Source: RGIG4079 sp045576735 (GTDB lineage: Bacteria; Bacteroidota; Bacteroidia; Bacteroidales; Muribaculaceae). Taken from it: DNA of 64,000 nt. Location: positions 1 through 64,000 of the forward strand of contig JAZNGZ010000056.1 in NCBI GenBank assembly GCA_045576735.1. The letters are read 5' to 3'. How positions within the stretch are numbered: position 1 is the first letter of the stretch; every line of letters begins with the position of its first letter. Under the pieces are notes generated by a model that saw nothing but the letters and a program-made list of their open reading frames with translations, did not search any database and had not been told where the DNA came from. The translations under genes and the position numbers were made by a program. Below are positions 44,786 to 52,752 of this stretch, in pieces.

Positions 44786-45227
44786 AGGTAAGGACATCGA
44801 AACAGGCGAATGGATATATGGACACTTCTTTCAGAGATTGGGACATTATCCTGCAATCGTTGAGCCAAGACCTCGTGACGGAAAGGTTGTGTACTACGAA
44901 ATAGCCGTAGAAGATACTACCGTAGGTCAGTTCACTGGATTAACCGACAAGAACGGCAAGGAGATATATGAGGGAGATATTGTTAAGAATAAAGAAATTG
45001 GTGGCTACGGAATGGAGTACATCGGAGTTGTAAAGTATTACAACAAAGATTGTCGTTTCGGGATTGACACTACGATTACAAATAAATTCACTGAGCGGGT
45101 ATTATTCACCGACGGTGAATGCAGTTTAAATGATGGTTATTGCACCATAACATATATCAATGAGTATGAAGTGTTAGGCAATATTCACGACAATCCCGAA
45201 TTGATAAAACAAAATAAGGAGGAATGA
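44766..45227 (+). CDS. YopX-family phage protein
   Basis: This 153-residue protein has the YopX signature MREIKFRGKDIETGEWIYGH at the start, VGQFTGLTDKNGKEIYEGDI (about residue 55), and EYEVLGNIHDNPELI near the end. YopX proteins are common in phages of Firmicutes and Bacteroidetes; their role is unknown. It overlaps the next start by four bases. Confidence 0.88.
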   Translation: MREIKFRGKDIETGEWIYGHFFQRLGHYPAIVEPRPRDGKVVYYEIAVEDTTVGQFTGLTDKNGKEIYEGDIVKNKEIGGYGMEYIGVVKYYNKDCRFGIDTTITNKFTERVLFTDGECSLNDGYCTITYINEYEVLGNIHDNPELIKQNKEE

Positions 45228-45457
45228 TTATGAAACTTTGGATAGCAAGAGATAAAGATGGTGAATTGAGTTTATTTGTTTGTAAACCTATTGAGATTGG
45301 TGGAAATTTTTATGTACATGATGGTTGTTGCAGAATTAATTATGATACAAGCTACGTTAAAGGTTGGTATATAGATGGTATTGATCAAAATTTATTCCCC
45401 GAAGTAACCTTTGAAAACTCTCCACAAGAAGTTGAACTTAAATTAGTAGAGATATGA
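45224..45457 (+). CDS. Small phage protein, unknown
   Basis: This 77-residue protein begins MIMKLWIARDKDGELSLF; the second Met may be the true start. It has aromatic and Asp-rich strands and no recognised motif. It overlaps the next gene by four bases. Confidence 0.5.
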   Translation: MIMKLWIARDKDGELSLFVCKPIEIGGNFYVHDGCCRINYDTSYVKGWYIDGIDQNLFPEVTFENSPQEVELKLVEI

Positions 45458-45669
45458 ATATACCCGAATATATGAAACAAATAACAGATTTTGCAAGTCT
45501 GTTAATAAAAGGAGAATCAAGTGCAGTAAATCCTATTTTACCTCAAGACAATCTATTTGTAAATAAAGGTTGGCAATGTCCTATCTGTGGTAGGGTTTAT
45601 TCTCCTTCTACCCCTATGTGTTTTTATTGTAGAAATAAAGAAATAGCAAATCAACAAATAAGTAAATAA
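45454..45669 (+). CDS. Small zinc-ribbon-like protein
   Basis: This 71-residue protein ends with WQCPICGRVYSPSTPMCFYC, a CxxC...CxxC zinc ribbon. Such ribbons often bind nucleic acid or another protein. The N-terminal half is not recognised. Confidence 0.55.
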   Translation: MNIPEYMKQITDFASLLIKGESSAVNPILPQDNLFVNKGWQCPICGRVYSPSTPMCFYCRNKEIANQQISK

Positions 45670-45671
45670 CC

Positions 45672-46115
45672 ATGGAAGATTTTGTAACATTTGAAATAGC
45701 CCTTAAGCTTAGAGAAAAAGGGTTTAGAGAAGAATGTATAGCATATTACCACACTGATGGTGAATTGCTTTATAATAGAGACCAATATAGAGGCGGAAAT
45801 TATAAAAGTCTATTGAGGTCTTATAATAGTTTGCCTAAAAATCCCATTGGGTGTGAGCAAATAGATGCCCCCACAATCTCACAAGTCTTGAAGTGGTTGA
45901 GAGAGGAAAAGAATTTTCATTTAATGGTATATATATTGAATGATTCATCTGAAGATGCAGATGGCAGAATTATTCAAGATTGGTTCTTTTGGACTTTCTG
46001 TGTTCAAAATTGCAATTCTGGTGATTATGCTTATGAAGGAGATGATGTGGAATATGAATCATACGAGCAAGCAGCCCTTGCTGGGATTGAATATGTTTTA
46101 GATAATTTGATATAA
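45672..46115 (+). CDS. Phage protein, unknown
   Basis: This 147-residue protein (MEDFVTFEIALKLREKGFRE) includes TISQVLKWLREEKNFHLMVY and ends EQAALAGIEYVLDNLI. This pattern of helices and aromatics is common in Bacteroidales phage hypotheticals. Function is unknown. Confidence 0.55.
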   Translation: MEDFVTFEIALKLREKGFREECIAYYHTDGELLYNRDQYRGGNYKSLLRSYNSLPKNPIGCEQIDAPTISQVLKWLREEKNFHLMVYILNDSSEDADGRIIQDWFFWTFCVQNCNSGDYAYEGDDVEYESYEQAALAGIEYVLDNLI

Positions 46116-46119
46116 AATT

Positions 46120-46575
46120 ATGAAGACTTATTTATACACAGATATAATTAGAATGAGTAATGATTTGGTGGAGTATGCTTATAAGAATATTAAAGATATT
46201 CGCAAAGTTACTAAATTGTACCAATTCCCTATTTTCTTTATGAATGAGGATTTAGTTAAAGCCTATAAACATGATAAGACCTCTAATAGTAATAATTGGA
46301 CTTATAAAATTATATCTTATAAATTATGTCCTTTTATATTAGAATTTCAAAATAAAGACAAAATTTGTGTTACAGGATATAATCAATTAAAAGAAATATT
46401 CAAAAATCATATTAATTATAAGACTGTTAAATTTACTATTTATAGTGGTTCTACTAACTGCGAACAATGCCCATTTTATAATTGCAAAATAAACTGTTCA
46501 GAGGCTGTAGCCAAATTATTTGGTATCGATTGTAAAAAACATAATTTAATAACATCAATAATTAATAAGTCATGA
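46120..46575 (+). CDS. AT-rich Cys-containing phage protein, unknown
   Basis: This 151-residue protein has a C-terminal cluster NCEQCPFYNCKINCSEAV that may bind metal. The gene is very rich in A and T. Function is unknown. It overlaps the next ATG by four bases. Confidence 0.5.
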   Translation: MKTYLYTDIIRMSNDLVEYAYKNIKDIRKVTKLYQFPIFFMNEDLVKAYKHDKTSNSNNWTYKIISYKLCPFILEFQNKDKICVTGYNQLKEIFKNHINYKTVKFTIYSGSTNCEQCPFYNCKINCSEAVAKLFGIDCKKHNLITSIINKS

Positions 46576-47741
46576 ATATAGCAATCAAAGGACACCCTAC
46601 GAGGGGCAGAGGGGTAATCCAACTACTTGAAATATTGGGAGGAAGAAGAACGGAAGTAATTAACGCAAATGATGAAGATTTTTATTATTACATAGACAAA
46701 TTTGCTGATAATGGCATTTATTGTACTGCATTAAATGGAGATTATGCACCTTTCACCCTTGAAGAATTTGAAGAAAAGTTTCCTTATAAGGTTGGGGATG
46801 TAGTGGTCAATCATAAGTATGGTAAAGGGGATATAACTCAAATGCGTTGGATTGACGATGAAATAGTTTACGAAATATACTTTGAAGATTACATGGCATA
46901 TTGTAAAGCAAATGAATTGTGTAAATATGATGCTTTCAAAGGTTTGCTATTGCAAGAATTGACCGAATATTTAAGTCATGCTACAAGAGAGGAACTTGAC
47001 AAAACTATGGAAGAAATAGAAATCACATTAGCACCCTTTAAAGTGGGTGATAAAGTTATCGTGAAAGGTTGGGGGAAAATGGGTGAAGATGAGGTTATAC
47101 GCGTGTTTAAAACCTATTTTGGTGACATTAAATACAAAACCAAAAATCATCTTGATACTCATTATTTTATGGAAGATAGTTTAACGAGAGTGGAAAAATC
47201 AAATAAAGAAGAAAATATGGAAAAACGATTAGAGCCTGTTTACGAACTTGGCACAGGTAAAATACTTTATTATGAAGAAAAAGGGTCAGGCGAAAAATAT
47301 ATTCCTATTGGCGAAACAACGCTCTATATTCAAGAGGGTTATGAATTTAGGGATGAAACTAATAATGTAATTAATGCTAAAAAAATTACATTGGCGAGAA
47401 AGCAATCACAATACCCAAAGACTTATAGAGAATGTTGTGAAGTGTTAGCTTATGAAGGCGGTGCAACTGTTATAGGCTATGATGCAGTACTGTTGAACAG
47501 TTTTCAAAAGTTAAAACTTTGTCGTGATGCCTATTGGAAGATAGCAGGAGATTTTGAAGAAAAACGAAAAGAGAAAGCAATACACTATGTGATATACTCT
47601 ACTTTGTTAGGTGAAGTAGGAAAAGATACAATGCCAAATTGTATTGCTAATTATTTGTTAGATTTCCCAACCAGAGAAATGCGAGATGCTTTTTATGTAA
47701 ACTTTAAGGATTTGATTGAACAATGTAAAGAACTATTGTAA
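46572..47741 (+). CDS. Larger phage protein with two SH3/KOW-like segments
   Basis: This 389-residue protein begins MNIAIKGHPTRGRGVIQLLE. Two GDxV-type barrel segments appear (YKVGDVVVNHKYGKGDITQM and FKVGDKVIVKGWGKMGEDEV). The C-terminus DFPTREMRDAFYVNFKDLIE recurs in Bacteroidales phage hypotheticals. Function is unknown; it is the largest gene in the cargo block. Confidence 0.55.
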   Translation: MNIAIKGHPTRGRGVIQLLEILGGRRTEVINANDEDFYYYIDKFADNGIYCTALNGDYAPFTLEEFEEKFPYKVGDVVVNHKYGKGDITQMRWIDDEIVYEIYFEDYMAYCKANELCKYDAFKGLLLQELTEYLSHATREELDKTMEEIEITLAPFKVGDKVIVKGWGKMGEDEVIRVFKTYFGDIKYKTKNHLDTHYFMEDSLTRVEKSNKEENMEKRLEPVYELGTGKILYYEEKGSGEKYIPIGETTLYIQEGYEFRDETNNVINAKKITLARKQSQYPKTYRECCEVLAYEGGATVIGYDAVLLNSFQKLKLCRDAYWKIAGDFEEKRKEKAIHYVIYSTLLGEVGKDTMPNCIANYLLDFPTREMRDAFYVNFKDLIEQCKELL

Positions 47742-47742
47742 T

Positions 47743-47928
47743 ATGAAGAACTTATATTTGGTAACATTAAATAATGACACTCGCATACTAATAGTAGCGT
47801 CAGAGGAAAATGTAGCTGGTGATTATTGTTTACCTATTATGCACTTGGGTGAATGGATTGAAAGCATAGAATTTATCGCTGTTGTAGGTGGTGATTACCA
47901 AGAAGGTGAAATACTTAAAAAATTTTGA
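47743..47928 (+). CDS. Small phage protein, unknown
   Basis: This 61-residue protein begins MKNLYLVTLNNDTRILIVAS. The start at 47743 follows the previous stop by one base; an in-frame ATG at 47716 would overlap that gene. No motif was recognised. Confidence 0.45.
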   Translation: MKNLYLVTLNNDTRILIVASEENVAGDYCLPIMHLGEWIESIEFIAVVGGDYQEGEILKKF

Positions 47929-48815
47929 TTATGGAAAAGAAAATTAATATAGCAGAATTATTAAAAGATTGTCCAAAGAATATGGAGTTGGACTGTACAA
48001 TATGTAATGGCGTAAAATTTATAGAACTTGATAGAAATCCTAATTTTCCAATAGTGGTTAGGGCAAATAATGGTTATGAATTTTCTCTTACAAAATATGG
48101 GCAAGTACACAATATAGATGATGCTAAATGTGTAATTTTCCCAAAAGGTAAAACTACTTGGGAGGGATTTGTACCACCTTGTCAGTTTAAGGATGGCGAT
48201 GTGTGTTGTGTAAAAACAGATGAATTTGAACATATCTTTATATTTAAAGTTAGCGATTATAATTATGTCCGAAAATACGCAAATTTATCTGAAAATAATT
48301 TATATACAGATGAAAGCCCAGTGTGTACTACTGATTGGGTGAAGGAAATACGTTTTGCCACGAAAGAAGAAAAACAGAAGCTATTTGACGCTATTAAAGC
48401 AAAAGGTTATAAGTGGAACGCTGAAACAAAGACTTTGGAGAAGGTACCGAAGTTTAAGGTGGGAGATAGGATTAAACATAAAGAAAACACAAGATGGGTT
48501 TGTACAATAACAAGAGTTACAGATAGATATTATGTAGATGGACACCCAACATGTTTCACCATTTTATTTGATAAACAGAATGAATACGAATTAGCTCCCG
48601 ACAAATTCAACATCAATACTTTGAAGCCGTTTGATAAGGTGTTGGTGAGGGGCTCTGATAATGGTATGTGGTGTGCATCAATATTCTCGCATACTTGGAT
48701 AGATAGATACTTTTGTGTTGGTACATGGCATAACCAATGTATTCCTTACGAAGGTAATGAACACCTTTTGGGAACTACCAAGAATTGTGATGAATACTTT
48801 AAAACTTGGGAATAA
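47925..48815 (+). CDS. Phage protein with repeated strand modules, unknown
   Basis: This 296-residue protein begins MIMEKKINIAELLKDCPKNM; the Met two codons in may be the true start. It has FPKGKTTWEGFVPPCQFKDG in the middle and EIRFATKEEKQKLFDAIKAK before FKVGDRIKHKEN. The modules are common in Bacteroidales phages and may bind ligands or nucleic acid. Function is unknown. Confidence 0.55.
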   Translation: MIMEKKINIAELLKDCPKNMELDCTICNGVKFIELDRNPNFPIVVRANNGYEFSLTKYGQVHNIDDAKCVIFPKGKTTWEGFVPPCQFKDGDVCCVKTDEFEHIFIFKVSDYNYVRKYANLSENNLYTDESPVCTTDWVKEIRFATKEEKQKLFDAIKAKGYKWNAETKTLEKVPKFKVGDRIKHKENTRWVCTITRVTDRYYVDGHPTCFTILFDKQNEYELAPDKFNINTLKPFDKVLVRGSDNGMWCASIFSHTWIDRYFCVGTWHNQCIPYEGNEHLLGTTKNCDEYFKTWE

Positions 48816-49033
48816 TGAAAGAGCAGATATATAACTTTCTCTTAGAGTCGTTATATCCAACACCCTCTTGTAGCCATTGCCAATATTTCGATATTGATGC
48901 AAAGAGAGTCCCCTGTAATAAATGTGATGGGGCATACAACAAGTACAAGTTACATAAAGGTGATAAAGCAGACCTTGAAGAAATGGCACGAGGAATAATA
49001 AAGATTGTAAAAAGAAATAAAGATAAGATATGA
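48815..49033 (+). CDS. Small Cys/His zinc-finger-like protein
   Basis: This 72-residue protein starts at the ATG at 48815, which overlaps the previous stop (TAATG). CSHCQYFDIDAKRVPCNKCD gives two CxxC pairs. Function is unknown. Confidence 0.55.
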   Translation: MKEQIYNFLLESLYPTPSCSHCQYFDIDAKRVPCNKCDGAYNKYKLHKGDKADLEEMARGIIKIVKRNKDKI

Positions 49034-49051
49034 AAGTAAAGATTAAAAAGC

Positions 49052-49267
49052 ATGAGTAATAATACCCGATTTGATAGCAAAGACTATTATCCACCTTACT
49101 ACAAGGAGGTGTTTATTGAATATTGCCCGGCTGATGGTGATAGATGTGTTATTGCAAAGGCATGGTTGGCAGTTGATGACAATGATAATTTGGTGTGGAC
49201 TTTGGTGGATAGCGATGAGGTGATAGCAGATAAACAAGTAGTTAATTGGACTGATTTTGGAATATGA
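49052..49267 (+). CDS. Small acidic phage protein, unknown
   Basis: This 71-residue protein (MSNNTRFDSKDYYPPYYKEV) is rich in Asp and aromatic residues. A 9-codon ORF at 49030-49059 precedes it. It overlaps the next gene by four bases. Confidence 0.45.
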   Translation: MSNNTRFDSKDYYPPYYKEVFIEYCPADGDRCVIAKAWLAVDDNDNLVWTLVDSDEVIADKQVVNWTDFGI

Positions 49268-49578
49268 AATTCAATATGGAAAAATTCAAAGAAATAGTAA
49301 AAGATGAACCGATAGGGTTAATGAAGCCTATGAGGTTAGAGTTTTCGTATGGCTGTCTTGCGAACTCATTATCGGTTAATGATATTGAGGAGGCAGACCT
49401 TACCGATGCACAACGTAGGATTGTGACACATCGGATATTTTCGTGGTATCGCAAACACCCTGAGCATCTTAATCCTTTATTGCAATACTTTGTGGAAACA
49501 CATTGTGATGACTACGAACAAAGTGAACCTTGTGAGTGCTGTGGTGATATAGTAACAACTTATAAATTGGAGATATGA
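49264..49578 (+). CDS. Phage protein with C-terminal CECCG motif
   Basis: This 104-residue protein (MKFNMEKFKEIVKDEPIGLM) has ITHRIFSW-like aromatic helices (AQRRIVTHRIFSWYRKHPEH) and ends SEPCECCGDIVTTYKLEI. Function is unknown. Confidence 0.5.
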   Translation: MKFNMEKFKEIVKDEPIGLMKPMRLEFSYGCLANSLSVNDIEEADLTDAQRRIVTHRIFSWYRKHPEHLNPLLQYFVETHCDDYEQSEPCECCGDIVTTYKLEI

Positions 49579-49901
49579 AAGAATTTAAGGAGAAGATACC
49601 AAAAAGATATAAGGTAGGAGGGCAAGATATAGAGGTTTGCCAAGTGGAGTATTGCAAGAGCGACTCTTTGGGTGATTGTTTCGTGGCTCAAGGATTGATA
49701 AATATCGCTAAATACGCATCAAGAGGGGTGGAGCAATCGGAGACGAGTAAGTTTAATTCGTTTTGGCACGAGTTGACTCATTCCATATTGGTGACGATGG
49801 GCGAGTATGAATTAAACAAAAACGAAACATTTGTGTGTTCGTTTAGTGGATTTCTGACCGAGGCGATAAGGAGTTTGGAATATGAGGAGGAGAGTACTTA
49901 A
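49575..49901 (+). CDS. Small HExxH protein, possible metallopeptidase
   Basis: This 108-residue protein has FWHELTHSILVTMGEYELNK, which contains an HExxH zinc motif (HELTH). A later Glu in SGFLTEAIRSLE could be the third ligand, as in ImmA/IrrE-like peptidases, which often cut repressors. That comparison is inferred from shape and phage context. Its stop leads into an A spacer. Confidence 0.55.
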   Translation: MKEFKEKIPKRYKVGGQDIEVCQVEYCKSDSLGDCFVAQGLINIAKYASRGVEQSETSKFNSFWHELTHSILVTMGEYELNKNETFVCSFSGFLTEAIRSLEYEEEST

Positions 49902-50048
49902 TGCATAATTCATAGTTTACCACCTCCCCCCTCCGGGGTACTCCCCCTAAACAGGGTTCAGGGGGAGAGTTAGGGGCACTATGGGAGAGATGGGAGATAT
50001 AAGAGTGATAAGAGATATAGGAAAATTTAAAATAAATAGAGATGAAGA
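49896..50048 (+). repeat. Spacer A-B-C
   Basis: A (CTTAATGCATAATTCATAG, giving the upstream stop) is followed by a B with CTCCCCCT...AGGGGGAG and a C tract GGGAGATATAAGAGTGATAA before the ATG at 50049. Confidence 0.8.
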
Positions 50049-50333
50049 ATGAAAAAGATAATCAACAAACTATTTGAATGGCTCGGATATGTGCCGAGAC
50101 TTACATGTAGATATGAAGTTATCCGAGAAGTTAGACGATACATTAATAGTATCGTCTGCGACAATAAAGTTGAATATAAAATAGAATTTACGGAAACATC
50201 TTGCAAGGTCGTTTTAGTGGATGTTTATGATTGGCGTATTACAATTAAGGAATTTCCTTTCAACGATGACAAGGAATACGCCAAACTATGTGCCGAGGAA
50301 TTATGTGAGAAGTTGAATGAGATAATTGATTAA
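50049..50333 (+). CDS. Small phage protein, unknown
   Basis: This 94-residue protein begins MKKIINKLFEWLGYVPRLTC. It alternates strands and helices with no motif recognised. Confidence 0.45.
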   Translation: MKKIINKLFEWLGYVPRLTCRYEVIREVRRYINSIVCDNKVEYKIEFTETSCKVVLVDVYDWRITIKEFPFNDDKEYAKLCAEELCEKLNEIID

Positions 50334-50347
50334 AAAGTAAAACGCAG

Positions 50348-50581
50348 ATGAAGAAAAGTGTTATTGAATTGATTGGAGAGTACTTGTTGGGGAAGAGGTA
50401 TTATGCTTGCGTAGTTAATACCCGGGGTACGAGTAAGTGTGAGATGGCGAGTTATATCTTTGATAATCGGGAGGCGGTGGAGAGGTATAAGCGTGGGTTG
50501 ATGGGTAACCGCAGCTATCAGTGGGTGGAGACGATCTCGTTTAGGTCGAGGAAGGAGTATAAGGTAATTCATAATTTATAA
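50348..50581 (+). CDS. Small phage protein with repeat-derived C-terminus
   Basis: This 77-residue protein (MKKSVIELIGEYLLGKRYYA) reads into the A spacer at its end: the last residues KVIHNL and the TAA come from GTAATTCATAATTTATAA. No family was recognised. Confidence 0.5.
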   Translation: MKKSVIELIGEYLLGKRYYACVVNTRGTSKCEMASYIFDNREAVERYKRGLMGNRSYQWVETISFRSRKEYKVIHNL

Positions 50582-50683
50582 TTCATAATTCATAATCTAC
50601 CACCTCCCCCAACTATGGGAGAGATAAGCGAAATAGGAGATATAAGAGAGATAAGGTAATTCATAATTTATAATGCATAATTA
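50564..50683 (+). repeat. Spacer A, short B, C, A
   Basis: A heptamers at 50567-50598 are followed by CCACCTCCCCCAACTATGGG, then C (GAGATAAGCGAAATAGGAG), then a second A at 50658-50682. The next ATG follows directly. Confidence 0.75.
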
Positions 50684-51229
50684 ATGATGAGAAAGGTTTT
50701 TGAAAGGATTAAAAGATGGTGGCTGTTGCGTAAGGGTTATTATGTGACGCTTGATATGAGGGATTCGTCGGTGAGTTTCTCAAAGGGGTTGTATGCGAGG
50801 CTTGAGCCGGAGATAATGGTTAGTGCGGAGTTGACCACCTCCCCGCCATCAACCCCTCAGTCGCATGAGACCACTTCCCCCCTCCGGGGTACTCCTCCTA
50901 AACGAGGTTCAGGAGGAGAGTTAGGGAATTCGTCGCCTATAAAGAGCAAGAGTTGGAACTATGTTGATGCTCGGGGGAAGGTGATGATGTTTTGGGAGCC
51001 GGAGAGTGAGTGTTATGGTTTTGTCGTGTCGCCGAAGTTGAGCAAGGAGACGCAGTTGGCAGATGTGCAGTTTAACACGAAATATGGCACGGTGGGCTTT
51101 GAGTCGCTTGTGCCGACGGTGGCACGTGTGCTGTATGACTATGGGATAGATGCTGACCGTGTGAAGTTGAGCGTGACGGAGCAGATGTGTGGCGAAATGA
51201 AATGGTATAGGATAGAGCGAGGGAGATGA
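50684..51229 (+). CDS. Phage protein interrupted by an in-frame B module
   Basis: This 181-residue protein begins MMRKVFERIKRWWLLRKGYY. The segment from residue 51 (TTSPPSTPQSHETTSPLRGT) is coded by two B modules in tandem (50834-50924). The C-terminal domain VPTVARVLYDYGIDADRVKL is well ordered. The B insert separates two likely domains. Function is unknown. Confidence 0.55.
   Translation: MMRKVFERIKRWWLLRKGYYVTLDMRDSSVSFSKGLYARLEPEIMVSAELTTSPPSTPQSHETTSPLRGTPPKRGSGGELGNSSPIKSKSWNYVDARGKVMMFWEPESECYGFVVSPKLSKETQLADVQFNTKYGTVGFESLVPTVARVLYDYGIDADRVKLSVTEQMCGEMKWYRIERGR
50834..50924 (+). repeat. B module pair inside a coding sequence
   Basis: Two B units lie in tandem, read in the TTSP frame. 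The second keeps CTCCTCCT...AGGAGGAG pairing. Confidence 0.8.
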
Positions 51230-51597
51230 ATCAGTTGATAGGGCAAAAGCGGAAGCATGATGTGGTGTGGCATCGTAGCGGTAAGATAGAGTTGAGTGCT
51301 TATGTTGTCAAGGAGTTGGGGATTGCTCGTGGAGACTCTATCGGTGTGGTTGGAGACAAAGGGGAGTATTACCTATATGTGTCGAGCAAGGGGGATAGGG
51401 GGATAAGATGTAAGGCTACTTGTTATCCATCGCACAAAGGAGGTCGGAACATGAAGACTCATTGTAAGGAGTTGACCGATGCGATATATCGGCTTGTGGG
51501 TGATGAGACGGAGGAGAAGATAAAGATGGCCGTCGGGGAAGTCCGGGAGATCGATGGGAAGAAGGGAATAATATTATTATATATGCTTAAGATTTAG
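51226..51597 (+). CDS. Phage protein, unknown
   Basis: This 123-residue protein (MNQLIGQKRKHDVVWHRSGK) has IELSAYVVKELGIARGDSIG, which resembles a SpoVT/AbrB-like strand-helix element. It is the last plus-strand gene before a strong terminator. Confidence 0.5.
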   Translation: MNQLIGQKRKHDVVWHRSGKIELSAYVVKELGIARGDSIGVVGDKGEYYLYVSSKGDRGIRCKATCYPSHKGGRNMKTHCKELTDAIYRLVGDETEEKIKMAVGEVREIDGKKGIILLYMLKI

Positions 51598-51625
51598 ATC
51601 GCTTATTCTTGATTTCATAATGGAG

Positions 51626-51662
51626 AAGGGGAGTCGCTTTAGTGGTGGCTCCCCTTTTTTTT
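51626..51662 (+). terminator. Strong terminator of the early operon
   Basis: Arms AAGGGGAG and CTCCCCTT enclose a loop and are followed by eight T. Confidence 0.92.
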
Positions 51663-51694
51663 GTGCACACTAAAGTAGTGTGGAGTAGTGAAAG

Positions 51695-51795
51695 GGGTAA
51701 TGCGGAATTCATAATGCATAATTCATAATGCGTAATGCATAATGCGTAATTAACTCGGTCAAGCCTCGTTGAGCCCTTCGGGGTTCATAATGCGG
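51695..51795. repeat. Spacer A cluster after the early terminator
   Basis: Repeats CATAATGCATAATTCATAATG and CGTAATGCATAATGC types run to 51750; GAGCCCTTCGGGGTTC follows. Nothing else is recognised in this stretch. Confidence 0.6.
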
Positions 51796-51842
51796 AATGG
51801 GGTGGCTGGGGCTTTTGATATCTTTGATTCTTCGATGGTGTG

Positions 51843-52133
51843 TTATTGCTCTTGGGATAGGGCGATGAGGGTGTCTTCGATGGTTTTGTCTTTGGTTGTT
51901 GCGATGTCGATAGATGTGGCTTGCATCTTGGGTAGGGAGTATTGCATGAATCGCTCGGCAATGATGAGTCGGTCTTTGGGATCGAGCGCGGCAAAGTCGG
52001 AGGCCATGAGGTCGGAGTTGATATAGTCGGACAGAAACCGGTTAATGAAGTCACGCCCCAACGCAGTGGATTTGTTGGGTGTGTTTTTTTTTCTTCCGCC
52101 TACTTTTTTGTGACCTTTCTTAAATGATGCCAT
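51843..52133 (-). CDS. Small basic protein, possible terminase-small-type
   Basis: This 96-residue protein begins MASFKKGHKKVGGRKKNTPN. The GGRKK(G/N)TPNK lead is seen in phage small terminase-like or DUF5681-type proteins. It reads opposite to its neighbours and is close to the terminator of the early operon. Its role in DNA packaging is a guess. Confidence 0.4.
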   Translation of the reverse strand: MASFKKGHKKVGGRKKNTPNKSTALGRDFINRFLSDYINSDLMASDFAALDPKDRLIIAERFMQYSLPKMQATSIDIATTKDKTIEDTLIALSQEQ

Positions 52134-52226
52134 AGATATAGATATAAACTTAAAAATGTGGGTTAAAGATAAGGGATTATATTAGTGTCATAATTTTAAG
52201 TTTAACCAAATAACATAGACAAAAGT

Positions 52227-52748
52227 ATGATAGGAAGTATCGTAGGCGGAGCATTGAAGATAGGTAGTTCTATCTTCGGAGGAATCTCTGCAAGCAAGGC
52301 GGCGAAGAGGGCTCGAGAGCGAGTAGAGCAACAAAAGCGAGAGAATGAGGATTGGTATAATCGCAGATATAATGAGGATGCGACACAACGAGCCGATGCA
52401 CAAAGATTGTTGACACGCACGGCAGAGGCTATCAAGGAGCGCAACAAGGCGGCAGCCGGAAGGAGTGCGGTGATGGGTGGCGATGATGCGAGTGTGGCAA
52501 TGGAAAAAGAGCGTAACGCACAAGCATTGGCAGATGCGACAAGCAATATTGTGGCTATGGGCGAGGCTCGCAAGGATAATGTGGAGGCTCAGTATCTCAG
52601 TCGCAAGGATAACTTGGATAATCAATTGGTAAATATCGAAAACCAAAAGGCGCAAGCGATAGCGAGTGCGGTGGGCGGAGCTGCGAATGCCGCCGGAGAT
52701 ATAGCCGGAGGGTTGAGTGATTTGGACGAGGAAGAAACTAAAAAATAG
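52227..52748 (+). CDS. Ejection-type virion protein (T7 gp14-like)
   Basis: This 173-residue protein begins MIGSIVGGALKIGSSIFGGI, a Gly-rich amphipathic segment. A long Arg/Gln-rich helix follows (WYNRRYNEDATQRADAQRLL), and AIASAVGGAANAAGDIAGGL ends it. This plan matches inner-virion DNA-ejection proteins of podophages and a set of Bacteroidetes phages. It is the first of three virion-type genes. Confidence 0.65.
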   Translation: MIGSIVGGALKIGSSIFGGISASKAAKRARERVEQQKRENEDWYNRRYNEDATQRADAQRLLTRTAEAIKERNKAAAGRSAVMGGDDASVAMEKERNAQALADATSNIVAMGEARKDNVEAQYLSRKDNLDNQLVNIENQKAQAIASAVGGAANAAGDIAGGLSDLDEEETKK

Positions 52749-52752
52749 AGAT

